Positions 1-9,074 of a DNA stretch of 64,000 bases are shown piece by piece. The stretch's first letter is position 1. Every line of letters begins with the position of its first letter. The position numbers were made by a program, and so were the translations under genes. Where the stretch lies: assembly GCA_964512635.1 (NCBI GenBank), contig CAZEJB010000001.1:203175-267174 (forward strand), written 5' to 3'. The notes below the pieces were generated by a model. The model saw only the letters and a list, made by a program, of their open reading frames with translations. It was not told the origin of the DNA and ran no database searches. The DNA comes from JADZFO01 sp964512635. Its GTDB lineage: Bacteria; 4484-113; JAFGCY01.

Positions 1-90
1 CTTGACCACCGGGTTGTAGGGGTCCGGGTTCATCACAACCTGGTTGTTGCGCTGAACGCCGGCCGTCGGGCCCAGAATGCTTGTTGCCAT
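1..90 (-). CDS. flgD: Flagellar hook-capping protein FlgD, N-terminal fragment
   Basis: Only the first 30 codons lie in the window; the gene runs off the left edge. It starts at an ATG (88-90) with a GGGAGA ribosome site just upstream, 46 bases after the fliK stop. The visible residues (MATSILGPTAGVQRNN...) end before the conserved FlgD core, so the call rests on position: the order motE-like, fliK, flgD matches the ylxF-fliK-flgD order of many flagellar operons. FlgD forms the cap under which hook subunits assemble. Identity is inferred from context. Confidence 0.6.
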   Translation of the reverse strand, partial: MATSILGPTAGVQRNNQVVMNPDPYNPVVK

Positions 91-136
91 ATTCGATCTC
101 CCCTGCCGGCCTTACCGGCCGGCTGCCCCCTGCGTC

Positions 137-2542
137 CTAGCCGTTAAGCTGGGATGCAAGCAGGCCTTGCCACTCATAGTGCCCCGCCAGTGCCCCGGCC
201 ATGTGGCGTTCCTGCCACTGCTGGTGCTCCTGCGCAGCACTGTGCCGCTGGGCCTCGCCTTCACCGCGGCCACCGCTTGTATCGGTGCCCGCCGGCTGCG
301 CAGCCAGCTCCACAATTTCGATATCGGCTACGGACAGCCCGGCTTCAGTCAGACTCTGGCGCAAAGCCGCAGCACTTTCGCGCAGCTCACGCCGCGCCTG
401 CCCGTTGTTGCTGGAAAGCTGCATCGCCACGCTGTTGCCCTGGACGAGGATGTTCACGTCAACCCGGCCAAGGTTCGGCGGGTCAAGCCTCAGGGTCGCG
501 CGGTATTCGCCGTTACCGGCCTTGCGCGCCTCGCTGCCCAGCTCGCTGATCCGCGCCAGCGTTACCGCTGAAACTACCTGCGAAGCTGTGCCTTCGGGCT
601 GCCGGATTGCGCTGAACTGAGCCAGCTGCAGCGGCAGGTCCGCGCTGAACGGTGCCGCAGTCTCGGCCGCGGGCTGTCCGCCGCGCTCAAGCTGCTGCGA
701 GCCCTTCGTCCGCAGAATATCCTGCGCGGCGCCGCGCAGCAGTCCGCTGCGCACAGCCGTGGAACGCGTCAGCCCGGCGGCTGCCTGCAGGCTCTCGCCG
801 GCCTTCTGCGCCATGGTGCTCGAGCTGCCCTGGATCTGCGGCAGCTCTGCGGCCTGCGTGCTGACCGGCTCGGTCGGCACAACTGCTTCAGTCTCCGCCT
901 CCGAATCCTGCGGCTGCCCTGCCCGGACCTTAACAACCGGCGTCTGGGCCGGAATCTGGGCCGATGTGGTCAGCGTCCCTGCCGCCAGTACCACCTGCTG
1001 AATCTGTCCCTGTGGCGTTGTGACCGGCTGCTCAACTGTGCTGCTGGTCTCCTGCTGCTGCGCTGCCGCGGCCTCTGCGGCTGTTTGCGGCCGGGCCAGC
1101 AGCTCAAGCTGCGGCGGACGCTGGCTTTGCGGCAACAGGCTCAGCACGGCTTCGGCACGGTTGACCGCGGGAAGCGCAGTGCGTCCCAGGGCCAGTGCGT
1201 CGGCCGGCGCCGGCATAAGCTCGATCTGCCTGCCGGCAGTGATCGCCTCTTCCTGACGCACTGCGCCAGTCGTCAGACCTGCGCTTAGCTGCTGCGGCTG
1301 GCTGTGGCTGATGCGGAACTGCATCACCTGTCCGTCACTGGACTCAACTCTGACACTGAACTCGCTTGGCATCCCACCTGCCAGTAGGTCGCTGGACATC
1401 GTGTGTCCCAGACCAGCTTTGGCCGCTTCGCCTGCCGTGCTTGTAGTCAATCTGACTGACGCAGCCTGGTCAGAGTCTTGATCCGCCTTTGGCTGCGGCT
1501 CCAGCAGCTCCAGCTTTGGAGCTGCGCTGATGCTCTGCTTCTCGCTGACCCGCGCCGCGATGGCGCTGCTTAAGTTTGCAGCCTGCTGAGCTGATGTCCC
1601 GGCGGATGGCTGCGCCTTTGCCACAGCCTGCTGGCCTTCCGCGGACTCAGCAGCCGCGGCCTTTACCGCCTGCTGCTTTTTCAAGCCGCTCATCGTCTGG
1701 CCCACCGCTCCTGCCGCATCTGACTTCAGGCTCGCTTCAGGCTTGTCCGTGGCTGCAGCAGCTTCGCTGGCACTCGCCACAACTTTGCTCTCCGAGTTTG
1801 CCGGCTTTGGTTCCGCTTCCGCGGGTACAGTCGCAGTGCTGAGCATTGCTTCAGCTTCGCCCGACTCCGTCGTCGGTGCCGTTACTGCTGCTGTTTTCGC
1901 GCTCTGCTCTGCATTCGTTTTGGACGCCGCCGGCTGTTCAGCCTGAGCGGCCTGCAGGAGTTGCAGCACGCTGCTAAGCGCGGCGATCAGCTCTGCCTCA
2001 GGGCTCAGCACCTTGCGCAGCTTGCCTTCCAGCTTGCTGCTCGCCTCTTCCCCGTCCTCATTGGGCTGTCTCAGGCTTAGGCTCAGTTTGCCCTCGGCCA
2101 GCCGCAGCTGCAGCGGCCCGAGGTCCAGGCTCAGCGCCTGCGATTCCGTCCCGGCTGCTGCCGCATCTGCCTGGGCCTGCGCCTTGGCATCCGTCGCGCC
2201 CTGCAGCGCAGCCGCGTCCGTGCCGTCTCCGGCGCTCGCCGGGGCAGCGTTCTTCTGGCCGCCAAGCAGATCTTCGAGACTGGTCAGAATCTGGCCCAGC
2301 AGTTCGTCAAGCTCTGCGCCGGCCGTGAAAGTACTGCTGCTGTCTGCCACCGGCTGGCCGGCGGCTCCAGCTGTTTCTGCGCTTTCCGCCAGCGGCGCCG
2401 TGCTGCCAACTGCCTGCTCCAGCGCCGCTCCCAGCGCTCCTTTCCAGATGCTGGATGCCGCACTGCCCAGAGCCTCTGCCCCCGCACCGGCCAGCAGACC
2501 TGCGATCTGGTTTGCCGCATTGATGTTTGTGCTTATCTGCAT
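137..2542 (-). CDS. fliK: Flagellar hook-length control protein FliK
   Basis: 801 aa. FliK is the secreted ruler that measures hook length and switches the export gate (FlhB) from hook to filament substrates. About the first 670 residues are a low-complexity Ala/Gln/Ser/Glu-rich region, as expected of a ruler. The conserved Flg_hook domain lies near residues 675-745, with LRLDPPNLGRVDVNI followed by the amphipathic segment ARRELRESAAALRQSL and GLSVADIEI. It is much longer than the E. coli protein (about 375 aa), the extra length being in the linker. It starts at 2542 with a perfect AAGGAGGTGA site and lies in an operon between the motE-like gene and flgD. Confidence 0.93.
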   Translation of the reverse strand: MQISTNINAANQIAGLLAGAGAEALGSAASSIWKGALGAALEQAVGSTAPLAESAETAGAAGQPVADSSSTFTAGAELDELLGQILTSLEDLLGGQKNAAPASAGDGTDAAALQGATDAKAQAQADAAAAGTESQALSLDLGPLQLRLAEGKLSLSLRQPNEDGEEASSKLEGKLRKVLSPEAELIAALSSVLQLLQAAQAEQPAASKTNAEQSAKTAAVTAPTTESGEAEAMLSTATVPAEAEPKPANSESKVVASASEAAAATDKPEASLKSDAAGAVGQTMSGLKKQQAVKAAAAESAEGQQAVAKAQPSAGTSAQQAANLSSAIAARVSEKQSISAAPKLELLEPQPKADQDSDQAASVRLTTSTAGEAAKAGLGHTMSSDLLAGGMPSEFSVRVESSDGQVMQFRISHSQPQQLSAGLTTGAVRQEEAITAGRQIELMPAPADALALGRTALPAVNRAEAVLSLLPQSQRPPQLELLARPQTAAEAAAAQQQETSSTVEQPVTTPQGQIQQVVLAAGTLTTSAQIPAQTPVVKVRAGQPQDSEAETEAVVPTEPVSTQAAELPQIQGSSSTMAQKAGESLQAAAGLTRSTAVRSGLLRGAAQDILRTKGSQQLERGGQPAAETAAPFSADLPLQLAQFSAIRQPEGTASQVVSAVTLARISELGSEARKAGNGEYRATLRLDPPNLGRVDVNILVQGNSVAMQLSSNNGQARRELRESAAALRQSLTEAGLSVADIEIVELAAQPAGTDTSGGRGEGEAQRHSAAQEHQQWQERHMAGALAGHYEWQGLLASQLNG

Positions 2543-2591
2543 GTTTTCACCTCCTTGTGATGAAATCCGTCCCGGCCTCGCCCGGGTCTGC

Positions 2592-3344
2592 TCAGCCGAT
2601 CAGGCTGTTGTCACTGCCGGCGCCCTCCACTGGCGCCTGTGGGTCCGCCGCGGGATTCGATCCCGCATCCGGCGGTGGGTTGCTGTTGTCGTCTGGATTG
2701 GTGGCGGCGCCGGCGGCGCCGTCGATAGGTGTTGCCAGGTCGCCGGAAGCTCCATCCGCGCCTGAGCTGGCGCTGAGGTCTTCGGCGGGGTATTCGTCCT
2801 GCCAGCCGGCGTCCAGCGCGATTCGCGCCAGATCGGGCCGCAGTTCCGGCAGCGCCTCGGGGCTGGCCATCAGGCTCAGCCACTGCGAACTCGCCGCCGG
2901 GTCGGCGCTGTCCAGGATCGGGCCGCTGCTGCGGGCCGGCATCAGGCTCAGCGCGGCGGCCGCCTGGGCTGGCGGCCACTGGGCCAGCAGCCGCGCGGCC
3001 GCATCAAAATCCATGTGGGTGATTGCATCAGCCGCCTTGAAGCTGCGGCTTGCATTTGCCTTGCGGGCCGCCTCGCGCGCATCCAGTGCGCGCCGGGCCT
3101 CGGCGAAGTCCGGCTCTGCCGGTATCTGCGTCAGATCACTGCTGATACTGGCCGCGCTGCTGGCAGCCAGCGCTTCATCAGCCTTGGGTTTTGGCGCAGG
3201 CAGACTGATCACCCCGCTCTGCAACTGCAGCAGAAGGGCGATCGCGCCAAGTATCAGCAGCACCATGACCAGCGATGACTTGTTGCCAGCCGCCGGCCGC
3301 GCAGCCTCAGGCGCAGCGTCGCTATTGCCAGATTCTCTCCCCAA
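2592..3344 (-). CDS. MotE/YlxF-like flagellar membrane protein
   Basis: 250 aa. One transmembrane helix (about residues 25-48, VMVLLILGAIALLLQL) is followed by a charged helical stretch (95-120) and a region resembling the MgtE N-terminal superhelical repeat (FDAAARLLAQWPPAQAAAALSL, about 115-140). The tail is low-complexity Asp/Pro/Ala/Gly. Proteins of this architecture (MotE, YlxF) sit directly before fliK in flagellar operons and act as stator or export chaperones; the same position is seen here, 49 bases upstream of fliK. The family call is by architecture and synteny, since the sequence is divergent. Confidence 0.6.
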   Translation of the reverse strand: MGRESGNSDAAPEAARPAAGNKSSLVMVLLILGAIALLLQLQSGVISLPAPKPKADEALAASSAASISSDLTQIPAEPDFAEARRALDAREAARKANASRSFKAADAITHMDFDAAARLLAQWPPAQAAAALSLMPARSSGPILDSADPAASSQWLSLMASPEALPELRPDLARIALDAGWQDEYPAEDLSASSGADGASGDLATPIDGAAGAATNPDDNSNPPPDAGSNPAADPQAPVEGAGSDNSLIG

Positions 3345-3386
3345 CGGCGTGTTTATCGGCCGCCGGGCGCAGGGCTTTAGCCCAGG

Positions 3387-3758
3387 CTACTTTTCCTTGG
3401 CTTGCGGCGTTGCGGTGATCTTGATATCGAGGGTCTTGCCGGGAGTCAGGTTGATCTCGGTCAGGTCCGAGTTCATCGGCACTTCACCCATGCCCATAAC
3501 CACAACCGTGTACTTCAGCGGCTCGATCTTCTCAAAGAAGAAGTTGCCGGAGTCCTCGGTGGTCATCTGGTACATCACCTGCTGGGTGGCCGGGTCGATG
3601 AGCTGGACAGTGATATAGCCAAGGCCGACGCCCTCAGGGCTCATGACGATACCCGCGATGTTACCCGGGATGTCCTTCAGCTTGTCGCAGCCGCTGAAAG
3701 CGGCGAGCAGCAGAAAGGTGGCCAGGATGGCGACGGTGCAGCGCATCAACACACTCAT
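3387..3758 (-). CDS. Small lipoprotein with carboxypeptidase-regulatory-like fold
   Basis: 123 aa. A hydrophobic signal ends in the lipobox LAAFSGC (Cys about 24), so the mature protein is probably lipid-anchored. The rest (GNIAGIVMSPEGVGLGYITV, then DSGNFFFEKIEPLKYTVVV) follows the CarboxypepD_reg/CNA-B beta-sandwich pattern: a modifiable first strand, then a 'feature-to-feature' strand. No enzymatic residues are visible. It follows purM on the same strand after 144 bases and resembles the two lipoproteins upstream of purM in layout, not closely in sequence. Function unknown. Confidence 0.75.
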   Translation of the reverse strand: MSVLMRCTVAILATFLLLAAFSGCDKLKDIPGNIAGIVMSPEGVGLGYITVQLIDPATQQVMYQMTTEDSGNFFFEKIEPLKYTVVVMGMGEVPMNSDLTEINLTPGKTLDIKITATPQAKEK

Positions 3759-3902
3759 GGGTATCCTCCGGGCCAGCGCCCTGGGGCGATGACCGATAAC
3801 TAAGGTTACAACCTGTCCGCCCGGCGGGCAAGCCGCGGCGGGGTTGTTTCGCGATTGCCGTCTGCCGGCGCAGAGTGCGCCGGCCTGCTGGAAGCTGTGT
3901 TT

Positions 3903-5015
3903 CTAGTCCTGCCAGCCGAAGGCTGCCGCCCCGGCGTTGACCCTGCCGATCACCGCCGCCTTGAAGCCAAGCTCGTCCGCGCTTGCCAGGACGGCCGCGC
4001 GATGCTCCGGCGCGCAGATCAGCACGAAGCCGACGCCCATGTTCAGCACGCGGGCAAACTCATCCGGCTCAATGTGCGCCGATTCGTTGACCAGATCAAA
4101 CAGGTCCTGCACCCCTGCCGAGGCAGCCAGAGCCCGCAGCGCCGCGCGGCTGACCTGGGCGCAGAGCCCGTCCGGGATCACCCGCGGCAGGTTGTCGGGC
4201 AGTCCGCCGCCGCTGATATGCGCCGCCGCCTGCACCAGCCCGCGGGCCGCCAGGCTGGAGCTCAGCGGGGCATAGCAGATCGTCGGGCGCAGCAGGGCGT
4301 CCTTCAGGCTCTCGCCCAGCCGCGGATGAGGCGCCAGCCACTGCTCGTCCGACAGCGGCTCGAAGATGCGCCGCAGCAGGGAATAACCATTGCAGTGCGC
4401 GCCCGAGGAGGCCACGCCGATCAGCTCAGCCCCGGCCTCCACCTTGTCCGCGCCCCAGGCTGCCGCGCGGTCGACCATGCCCACCGCAAAACCGGCCAGG
4501 TCATACTCGCCGGGCTGGTAAGTGGAGCCCATCTCGGCCAGCTCGCCGCCGATCAGGGCGCAGCCGATCTCACGGCAGACCGCCGCCATGCCCTCGCCCA
4601 CTACGCTGTGCGCGACGGCGGGTTCCAGCTTGTTGCAGGCCAGGTAGTCCAGGAAGAACAGCGGGCGGGCGCCGAGGCAGGCCACATCGTTGACCACGGC
4701 GCTGACCAGATCGCGCCCGGCCCAGGCATGGGTGCCAAAGCGGGCATGCAGGCGCACCTTGGTGCCGATGCCGTCGGTGCTGGAGACCAGCACCGGCTCG
4801 CGAAGGCCCGCAAGGTCCGGCGCGAAGGCCGCGCCGAAGCTGCCCACGCCGGCCAGCACGCGCCCTCCGGCCGCGCCGGCAAAGGTCGACTCCACCTGCG
4901 CCTTGAAGCGCTCGATGGCGTGGTCCTGGGCCTCGATGCTGACACCCGAGTCGCTATATGTAAGCGGCTGGCCCGCCGGGCCAGCCGTCTTGCTCAGGTC
5001 TGATTCGTTTGCCAC
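3903..5015 (-). CDS. purM: Phosphoribosylformylglycinamidine cyclo-ligase (AIR synthetase)
   Basis: 370 aa, slightly longer than typical PurM (about 345). It converts FGAM to AIR with ATP in step 5 of de novo purine synthesis. Hallmarks are YSDSGVSIEAQDHAIERFK at the N-terminus, the ATP/Mg loop VLVSSTDGIGTKVRLH (about residues 77-92), NDVACLGARPLFFLDYLA, GGELAEM and the C-terminal HISGGGLPDNLPRVIP segment. The apparent start is GTG at 5015; no strong ribosome site is seen, and the gene begins 6 bases after an upstream lipoprotein stop, which suggests translational coupling. No other pur genes are in the window. Confidence 0.96.
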   Translation of the reverse strand: MANESDLSKTAGPAGQPLTYSDSGVSIEAQDHAIERFKAQVESTFAGAAGGRVLAGVGSFGAAFAPDLAGLREPVLVSSTDGIGTKVRLHARFGTHAWAGRDLVSAVVNDVACLGARPLFFLDYLACNKLEPAVAHSVVGEGMAAVCREIGCALIGGELAEMGSTYQPGEYDLAGFAVGMVDRAAAWGADKVEAGAELIGVASSGAHCNGYSLLRRIFEPLSDEQWLAPHPRLGESLKDALLRPTICYAPLSSSLAARGLVQAAAHISGGGLPDNLPRVIPDGLCAQVSRAALRALAASAGVQDLFDLVNESAHIEPDEFARVLNMGVGFVLICAPEHRAAVLASADELGFKAAVIGRVNAGAAAFGWQD

Positions 5016-5021
5016 TGCGCG

Positions 5022-5372
5022 CTAAGTCGCCGGTGCAGCGGGCGGGGCTTCCGTCAGTTCGACGTCCACGATCTCAGAGCCGCCGGAGATCACGCGGACC
5101 GACTTCTCGGCCGGGAACATCTCGCCGTTGTTGCTCTTGAACTTCAGCTTGTAGACCGCCGGGGGCAGGTTCTTGACAAAGACCAGTCCCTGGTTGTCAG
5201 TCGGCTTCTCGTCGATCTGCTTGCCGGACTCCGTGAAGATCATCACGGTGCAGCCCTGCTTCTCGCCGTTCTGCACTGCACGGATCGAGATCTCGCCCGG
5301 CTCCTGGTCCATACAGCTCGCCAGCATGATCAGCACGCCGACCAGCAGGAGCGTCCACTTCAGTGTGCGCAT
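5022..5372 (-). CDS. Small lipoprotein, tandem paralogue A
   Basis: 116 aa from the ATG at 5372, chosen because an AGGTGG site precedes it and a signal peptide with lipobox MLASC follows at once. The mature part is an Ig/CNA-B-like beta-sandwich: GEISIRAVQNGEKQGCTVMI, GKQIDEKPTDNQGLVFVKNL, YKLKFKSNNGEMFPAEKSV, GSEIVDVELTEAPP. It is clearly a paralogue of the next gene upstream (5449-5895), sharing most residues in these blocks. It ends 6 bases before purM. A structural or envelope role is possible; no function can be assigned. Confidence 0.8.
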   Translation of the reverse strand: MRTLKWTLLLVGVLIMLASCMDQEPGEISIRAVQNGEKQGCTVMIFTESGKQIDEKPTDNQGLVFVKNLPPAVYKLKFKSNNGEMFPAEKSVRVISGGSEIVDVELTEAPPAAPAT

Positions 5373-5448
5373 CAATCCACCTCGTACGAATTGGGGGGTC
5401 AAGTATAGATGATATCCGCCCGCCCGGAGTTCCGCCCTGGCCGCCGGC

Positions 5449-5895
5449 TCAGGGCAGCAACTTCTCCCACCACTTCTTTTTCGCGTCATCCAGCGCCTTC
5501 TGCTCTTCGGGTGTCAGCGGCTTTGGCGGCGGCGGCTTTTCGGTCAGCTCCACGTCGACGATCTCGCTGCCGTCCGAGACCACCCGCACGCTCTTTTCCG
5601 CGGGCAGCATCTTGCCCTGGTTGTCCTTGAACTTCAGGGTATACATGCCCGGGCGCATGTTCTTCAGGAACAGCAGGCCCACGTTATCCGTCGGCTGTTC
5701 GGCGATCTGCTTGCCGGCCTCGTTGAAGACCTGCACAGTGCAGCCCTGGCGCCGGCCCTTCTTCATGGTCCGCACGGAGATCTCACCATTGGGCAGATCC
5801 AGGCAGCCGCTGAGCATAAGCAGCAGCGGCATGGCCAGCAGAGCAGCCAGCGCGGTGCTGGAGCGGCGCGTGAGCAGCAGGCATGACAGGCGCAT
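5449..5895 (-). CDS. Small lipoprotein, tandem paralogue B
   Basis: 148 aa from the ATG at 5895, which has a GAGGTGG site like its neighbour's. The signal peptide ends in lipobox LMLSGC. The mature region repeats the paralogue's blocks (GEISVRTMKKGRRQGCTVQV, GKQIAEQPTDNVGLLFLKNM, YTLKFKDNQGKMLPAEKSV, GSEIVDVELTEKPP), then adds a charged tail LTPEEQKALDDAKKKWWEKL that paralogue A lacks. The two genes are 76 bases apart on the same strand, so this looks like a recent tandem duplication with tail divergence. Function unknown. Confidence 0.8.
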   Translation of the reverse strand: MRLSCLLLTRRSSTALAALLAMPLLLMLSGCLDLPNGEISVRTMKKGRRQGCTVQVFNEAGKQIAEQPTDNVGLLFLKNMRPGMYTLKFKDNQGKMLPAEKSVRVVSDGSEIVDVELTEKPPPPKPLTPEEQKALDDAKKKWWEKLLP

Positions 5896-6165
5896 CAACC
5901 ACCTCGTCCCCCGGATTGCAGCGTGTTGATTGTAGCCACAGTCGCGCACTGCGGGCCACCTGCGCGGCCGGAAGGTCCTTTCCCCGCTGCCAGTCCTCAG
6001 GCGGCGAATGTGTGGGTATAAGTTTTCGAGTCGCGTTATGGGATTGACTGCAATGACCATTGACATCTATTCGCCTGTCCAGCGGCGCAAAGCAGCGAGA
6101 CGACAAAACCAGACCGGATCAAAACCGATTCGCGGAAGCATTGACTTTGAGGAGGCACTAAGCAC

Positions 6166-6693
6166 ATGGTAGCGCCAAGGTCCATAAGAACAACTATAGC
6201 AATACTTGCTGCACTCTGGCTTATCGGCTGTGATGCCTACAAGCAGTCGCCGGATCCCCCACCATTACAACCAGTCCCAAAGCAGGCTTACCTACCTTTT
6301 GTTGAGTCCCTTCACCTCCCTGACACCATAGTTGAAGGAACCCCGATCATAGTGGAAATTGAATTAAGTGCTGAGCTCAATCCGTTTGTCCTCGGCGCAG
6401 AGTTTCCGCAGCTTGGGGAAACTGTGATCCCGGTCTTCAGTGCGGGTAGTGGGCCACTGAACCAAGATGTTGGCATACAGCCGCTTTTCCCGGTCCAGAC
6501 TAACTATGGCCCAGTTGTAAGCACTTATTCCTTGACGCTTCCGCCTCTCACCGCGGGACAACATAAGGTCTATGTCAGGAGCGCAGATAGCAGGCAGCAC
6601 GGAGGTTTGCTGCTCACGGATGTTGAGAAACTCTATGAACACCCAAACTTCATGAACCAGACCTACACGATCAACGTCCAGCCCGCGCCCTAG
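6166..6693 (+). CDS. Hypothetical lipoprotein
   Basis: 175 aa. A GAGGAGG site lies 9 bases before the ATG. The signal ILAALWLIGC ends in a lipobox Cys near residue 22. The mature protein has beta-sandwich character: VEGTPIIVEIELSAELNPFV, then TYSLTLPPLTAGQHKVYVR, the usual pattern of an Ig-like strand pair. Base composition is visibly less GC-rich than neighbouring genes. Its TAG stop lies in the CTAG at 6690-6693, whose other strand is the stop of the convergent aminotransferase gene. No function assigned. Confidence 0.75.
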   Translation: MVAPRSIRTTIAILAALWLIGCDAYKQSPDPPPLQPVPKQAYLPFVESLHLPDTIVEGTPIIVEIELSAELNPFVLGAEFPQLGETVIPVFSAGSGPLNQDVGIQPLFPVQTNYGPVVSTYSLTLPPLTAGQHKVYVRSADSRQHGGLLLTDVEKLYEHPNFMNQTYTINVQPAP

Positions 6694-7934
6694 GCGCCGC
6701 TGAGCTTGGCGAAGGCGCTGCGCAGGCGCTCGACCGCCTTCTCGATGTTCTCGCGGCTGTTGGCATAGGAGAGGCGCAGGTAGCCCTCGCCGCCGGGGCC
6801 GAAGCTGGTGCCCGGCAGGCAGGCCACGCCGAAGTCGTTGAGGATCACCTTCTGCACGTCGCTGCTGGTCCGGCCAAAGGGCGTCGTATGCTCCTTGATG
6901 TTGGGGAACACATAGAACGCGCCGGCCGGGCGGTGGCAATGCACGCCGGGGATGCTGTTCAGGCCGTCCACGATCAGGTCGCGGCGGACCTTGAACTCGG
7001 CGATCATCTCGTCGGCCTCGCTCTGGTCGCCGAGCAAGGCCTCCACGCCGGCGATCTGGGTAAAGGCCGCCGTGCAGCTCGCCGTGTTGGTCATCATCAG
7101 GGTCAGCTTCTTGCTCAGCTCCGGGTTGGTAACGCTAAAGCCCAGGCGCCAGCCGGTCATGGCATAGGTCTTGCTGTGGCCGTCGAGCAGGATGAACTGG
7201 TCAAGGTTATCAATCTTGTGCAGGATGCTCTCGTGCGGCGCGTCATAGCAGAAGCGGTTGTAGATCTCATCGCTGAGCACATAGAAGCCGCGCTCCTGCG
7301 CCAGCTTTGCCACAAAGGCGAAGTCCTCATCCGTCAGGATGCCGCCGGTGGGGTTCTGGGGCGAGTTGAGGCAGAACAGCTTGGTCTTGGAACTGACCAC
7401 CTTCTCGAGGTCCTCATGGCGGAAGCGGAAGCCGGTCTCCTCGCTCAGCGGCACGGTCTTGATCGTCGCTCCAAACAGGTGCGCCGCCGCCGCATAGGCC
7501 GGGTAGGTCGGGTCCATGATGATCATCTCATCGCCGGGGTCCAGCAGCGCCATGCAGCTGTTGAACACTACCGGCTTGGCGCCCGGGAAGATCACGATGT
7601 TGTCGGCGCTGACATAGTTAATGCCGTAGCGCTGGTTCACATACTCGGCATACTTCTCGCGCACCTGCATCAGGCCGGCGCTGGCGGTGTAGTGCGTGTA
7701 GTGGTTGTCCAGGGCCCAGTGCGCCTTCTGGATGATGTTGGAGGGCGTGTCGAAATCCGGCTCGCCGATCTGCAGGTGGATGATGTCCTTGCCCTGCGCC
7801 TCCAGTGCCTTGGCCTGCGCCAGGACGACGAACGCGTCCTCGGTGCCCGCGCCCATCAGGCGCTGCGCGAAGCGCTGGGAAAACTGTGCCCGCGCGCCAT
7901 CTGTCTGGGTTTCGTCTGTTTTAGCCGTGCTCAT
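6690..7934 (-). CDS. Pyridoxal-phosphate aminotransferase, class I/II fold
   Basis: 414 aa from the ATG at 7934 (GGAGGGG site upstream). It is a fold-type I aminotransferase of the aspartate/alanine/aromatic group. IHLQIGEPDFDTP near the N-terminus, NPQNPTGG-type SPQNPTGGIL, VLSDEIYNRFCYD (Asp and Tyr contacting PLP), the Schiff-base lysine in DGHSKTYAMTGWRLGF, and YLRLSYANSRENIEKAVERL with the substrate-carboxylate Arg are all present. The active site is complete. The natural substrate cannot be told from sequence; aspartate or a related amino acid is likely. Flanking genes are lipoproteins and repeats, so there is no pathway context. Confidence 0.93.
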   Translation of the reverse strand: MSTAKTDETQTDGARAQFSQRFAQRLMGAGTEDAFVVLAQAKALEAQGKDIIHLQIGEPDFDTPSNIIQKAHWALDNHYTHYTASAGLMQVREKYAEYVNQRYGINYVSADNIVIFPGAKPVVFNSCMALLDPGDEMIIMDPTYPAYAAAAHLFGATIKTVPLSEETGFRFRHEDLEKVVSSKTKLFCLNSPQNPTGGILTDEDFAFVAKLAQERGFYVLSDEIYNRFCYDAPHESILHKIDNLDQFILLDGHSKTYAMTGWRLGFSVTNPELSKKLTLMMTNTASCTAAFTQIAGVEALLGDQSEADEMIAEFKVRRDLIVDGLNSIPGVHCHRPAGAFYVFPNIKEHTTPFGRTSSDVQKVILNDFGVACLPGTSFGPGGEGYLRLSYANSRENIEKAVERLRSAFAKLSGA

Positions 7935-7977
7935 GGATAGGCCCCTCCGCCAGAGGCGATTATAGCAAGAGTAGCTT

Positions 7978-8080
7978 TGGAGCGCCCGTCGCCAGACCGG
8001 CATCTGCACTCGGGGCGCCGGTCTTCAGACCGGCCACGCGACGAATTGTCGTAGGGGCGCACAGGGTGCGCCCGGCATAT
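7978..8080. repeat. Palindromic intergenic repeats
   Basis: Between the aminotransferase start and the membrane-protein cluster lie CCGGTCTTCAGACCGG (about 8019-8034) and TAGGGGCGCACAGGGTGCGCCC (about 8052-8073). The second has 7-base GGGCGCA/TGCGCCC arms identical to those of the element inside mnmG at 45263-45281. The rest of 7935-8205 holds no convincing gene, only a CACAAAGAACACCGAG-type degenerate repeat near 8151. Confidence 0.6.
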
Positions 8081-8205
8081 CGCTGGGGCTTAGCCGTCAA
8101 GAACTCAGACAGTCCCCGCGTCTCGCGGGCCAGCTGCGATTTTGTTTGACCACAAAGAACACCGAGTGCAAAGAGTTCGAACCGGGAAACTCAGCGCAGT
8201 GTGCT

Positions 8206-8910
8206 CTATCGGCCCCGAGTACTTTGCCTGGCTTGATTCGTGATCTGCTTCGTGCCTTCCGCACTGTCTTTATCCACGTTGCGGGTGATCTCTTCTGCGC
8301 CGCTAAGCGCAGGCTCGGGAGCATCGCTGTAGGACTCCAGCAGGTATTCATACAGGACCTCGGCCTGATAGATGTTCTCGTTCAACCTGACAGCTCCTCT
8401 CACTAAAAGCGAGAGGAACAGACCGAATGATCCTCCGGCGCTGGCAGCAAATGCGATCAGACCAACTGTAGATGTTGGAATACTCACAAATGCCCCTAGT
8501 TTTGCGGCAAGCATAATCAGGCCGAATACACCATATCCCGCCGCAATCAGTACGGATCCCGGCAGAGCCGGACGCTTCGACGGGTCCAGAAAAAAGTTCA
8601 GGTTGTTCGCCACCGACAGGGCCTGGTCCTTGACAGATCTTGGCCGCGAAACGAAGAAAAACACCCGCAGCAGTGGATGACAATGTTCATACAGCAGCGG
8701 CAGTGCGCCTTCACCGCCCGCCAGCGCCTGCGCCAGACCGCTCGTCCTAAGCCTGCGCCGCAGCTCATCAAGTTTCTCGCGAGTTGGCGCCATTCCCAGG
8801 CTCAGGTTGGACTTGAAGAGCCGTCCGTCGAAGATCGCCTTGACTGCCGCAAGAATCTCCCGCGCGGTCGGATTGCTCACACGTTCAAAATCAAAACCGG
8901 GCGCATCCAT
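8206..8910 (-). CDS. Two-helix membrane protein, paralogue family member 1
   Basis: 234 aa; not a family I recognise. It has four blocks shared with five other proteins in this window: an N-terminal FERVSNPTAREIL, LRRRLRTSGLAQALAGGEGALP (residues 50-71), RPRSVKDQALSVANNLNFFLDP (89-110), and a hairpin of two predicted membrane helices (about 118-142 and 147-170) followed by AEVLYEYLLESYSDAPEP. Both long flanks appear cytosolic. It is the last gene of a minus-strand run (members 5, 4, 3, 2, 1), 164 bases after member 2. An oligomeric membrane scaffold is possible, but that is a guess. Confidence 0.75.
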   Translation of the reverse strand: MDAPGFDFERVSNPTAREILAAVKAIFDGRLFKSNLSLGMAPTREKLDELRRRLRTSGLAQALAGGEGALPLLYEHCHPLLRVFFFVSRPRSVKDQALSVANNLNFFLDPSKRPALPGSVLIAAGYGVFGLIMLAAKLGAFVSIPTSTVGLIAFAASAGGSFGLFLSLLVRGAVRLNENIYQAEVLYEYLLESYSDAPEPALSGAEEITRNVDKDSAEGTKQITNQARQSTRGR

Positions 8911-9074
8911 CCCAGAGATGATAACACCACAAAACAGCTGCTCTCCTGAACCACGCCCTTACCATCCTGCCCTGACCATTCAGTATTCCTCTGTGTTTTC
9001 TGTGCCCTCTGTGGTGAGTCGCAATCCTGCGCTTGTTCCAGCCGGTCGTCAGGCCGAGGCCGTCATGGCCTGCG

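Noticed and set aside
2640..2680. tRNA T-arm-like sequence GCGGGATCGAATCCCGC on the minus strand
   Set aside because: It lies within the MotE-like coding sequence, and no acceptor, D-arm or anticodon arm can be placed around it.
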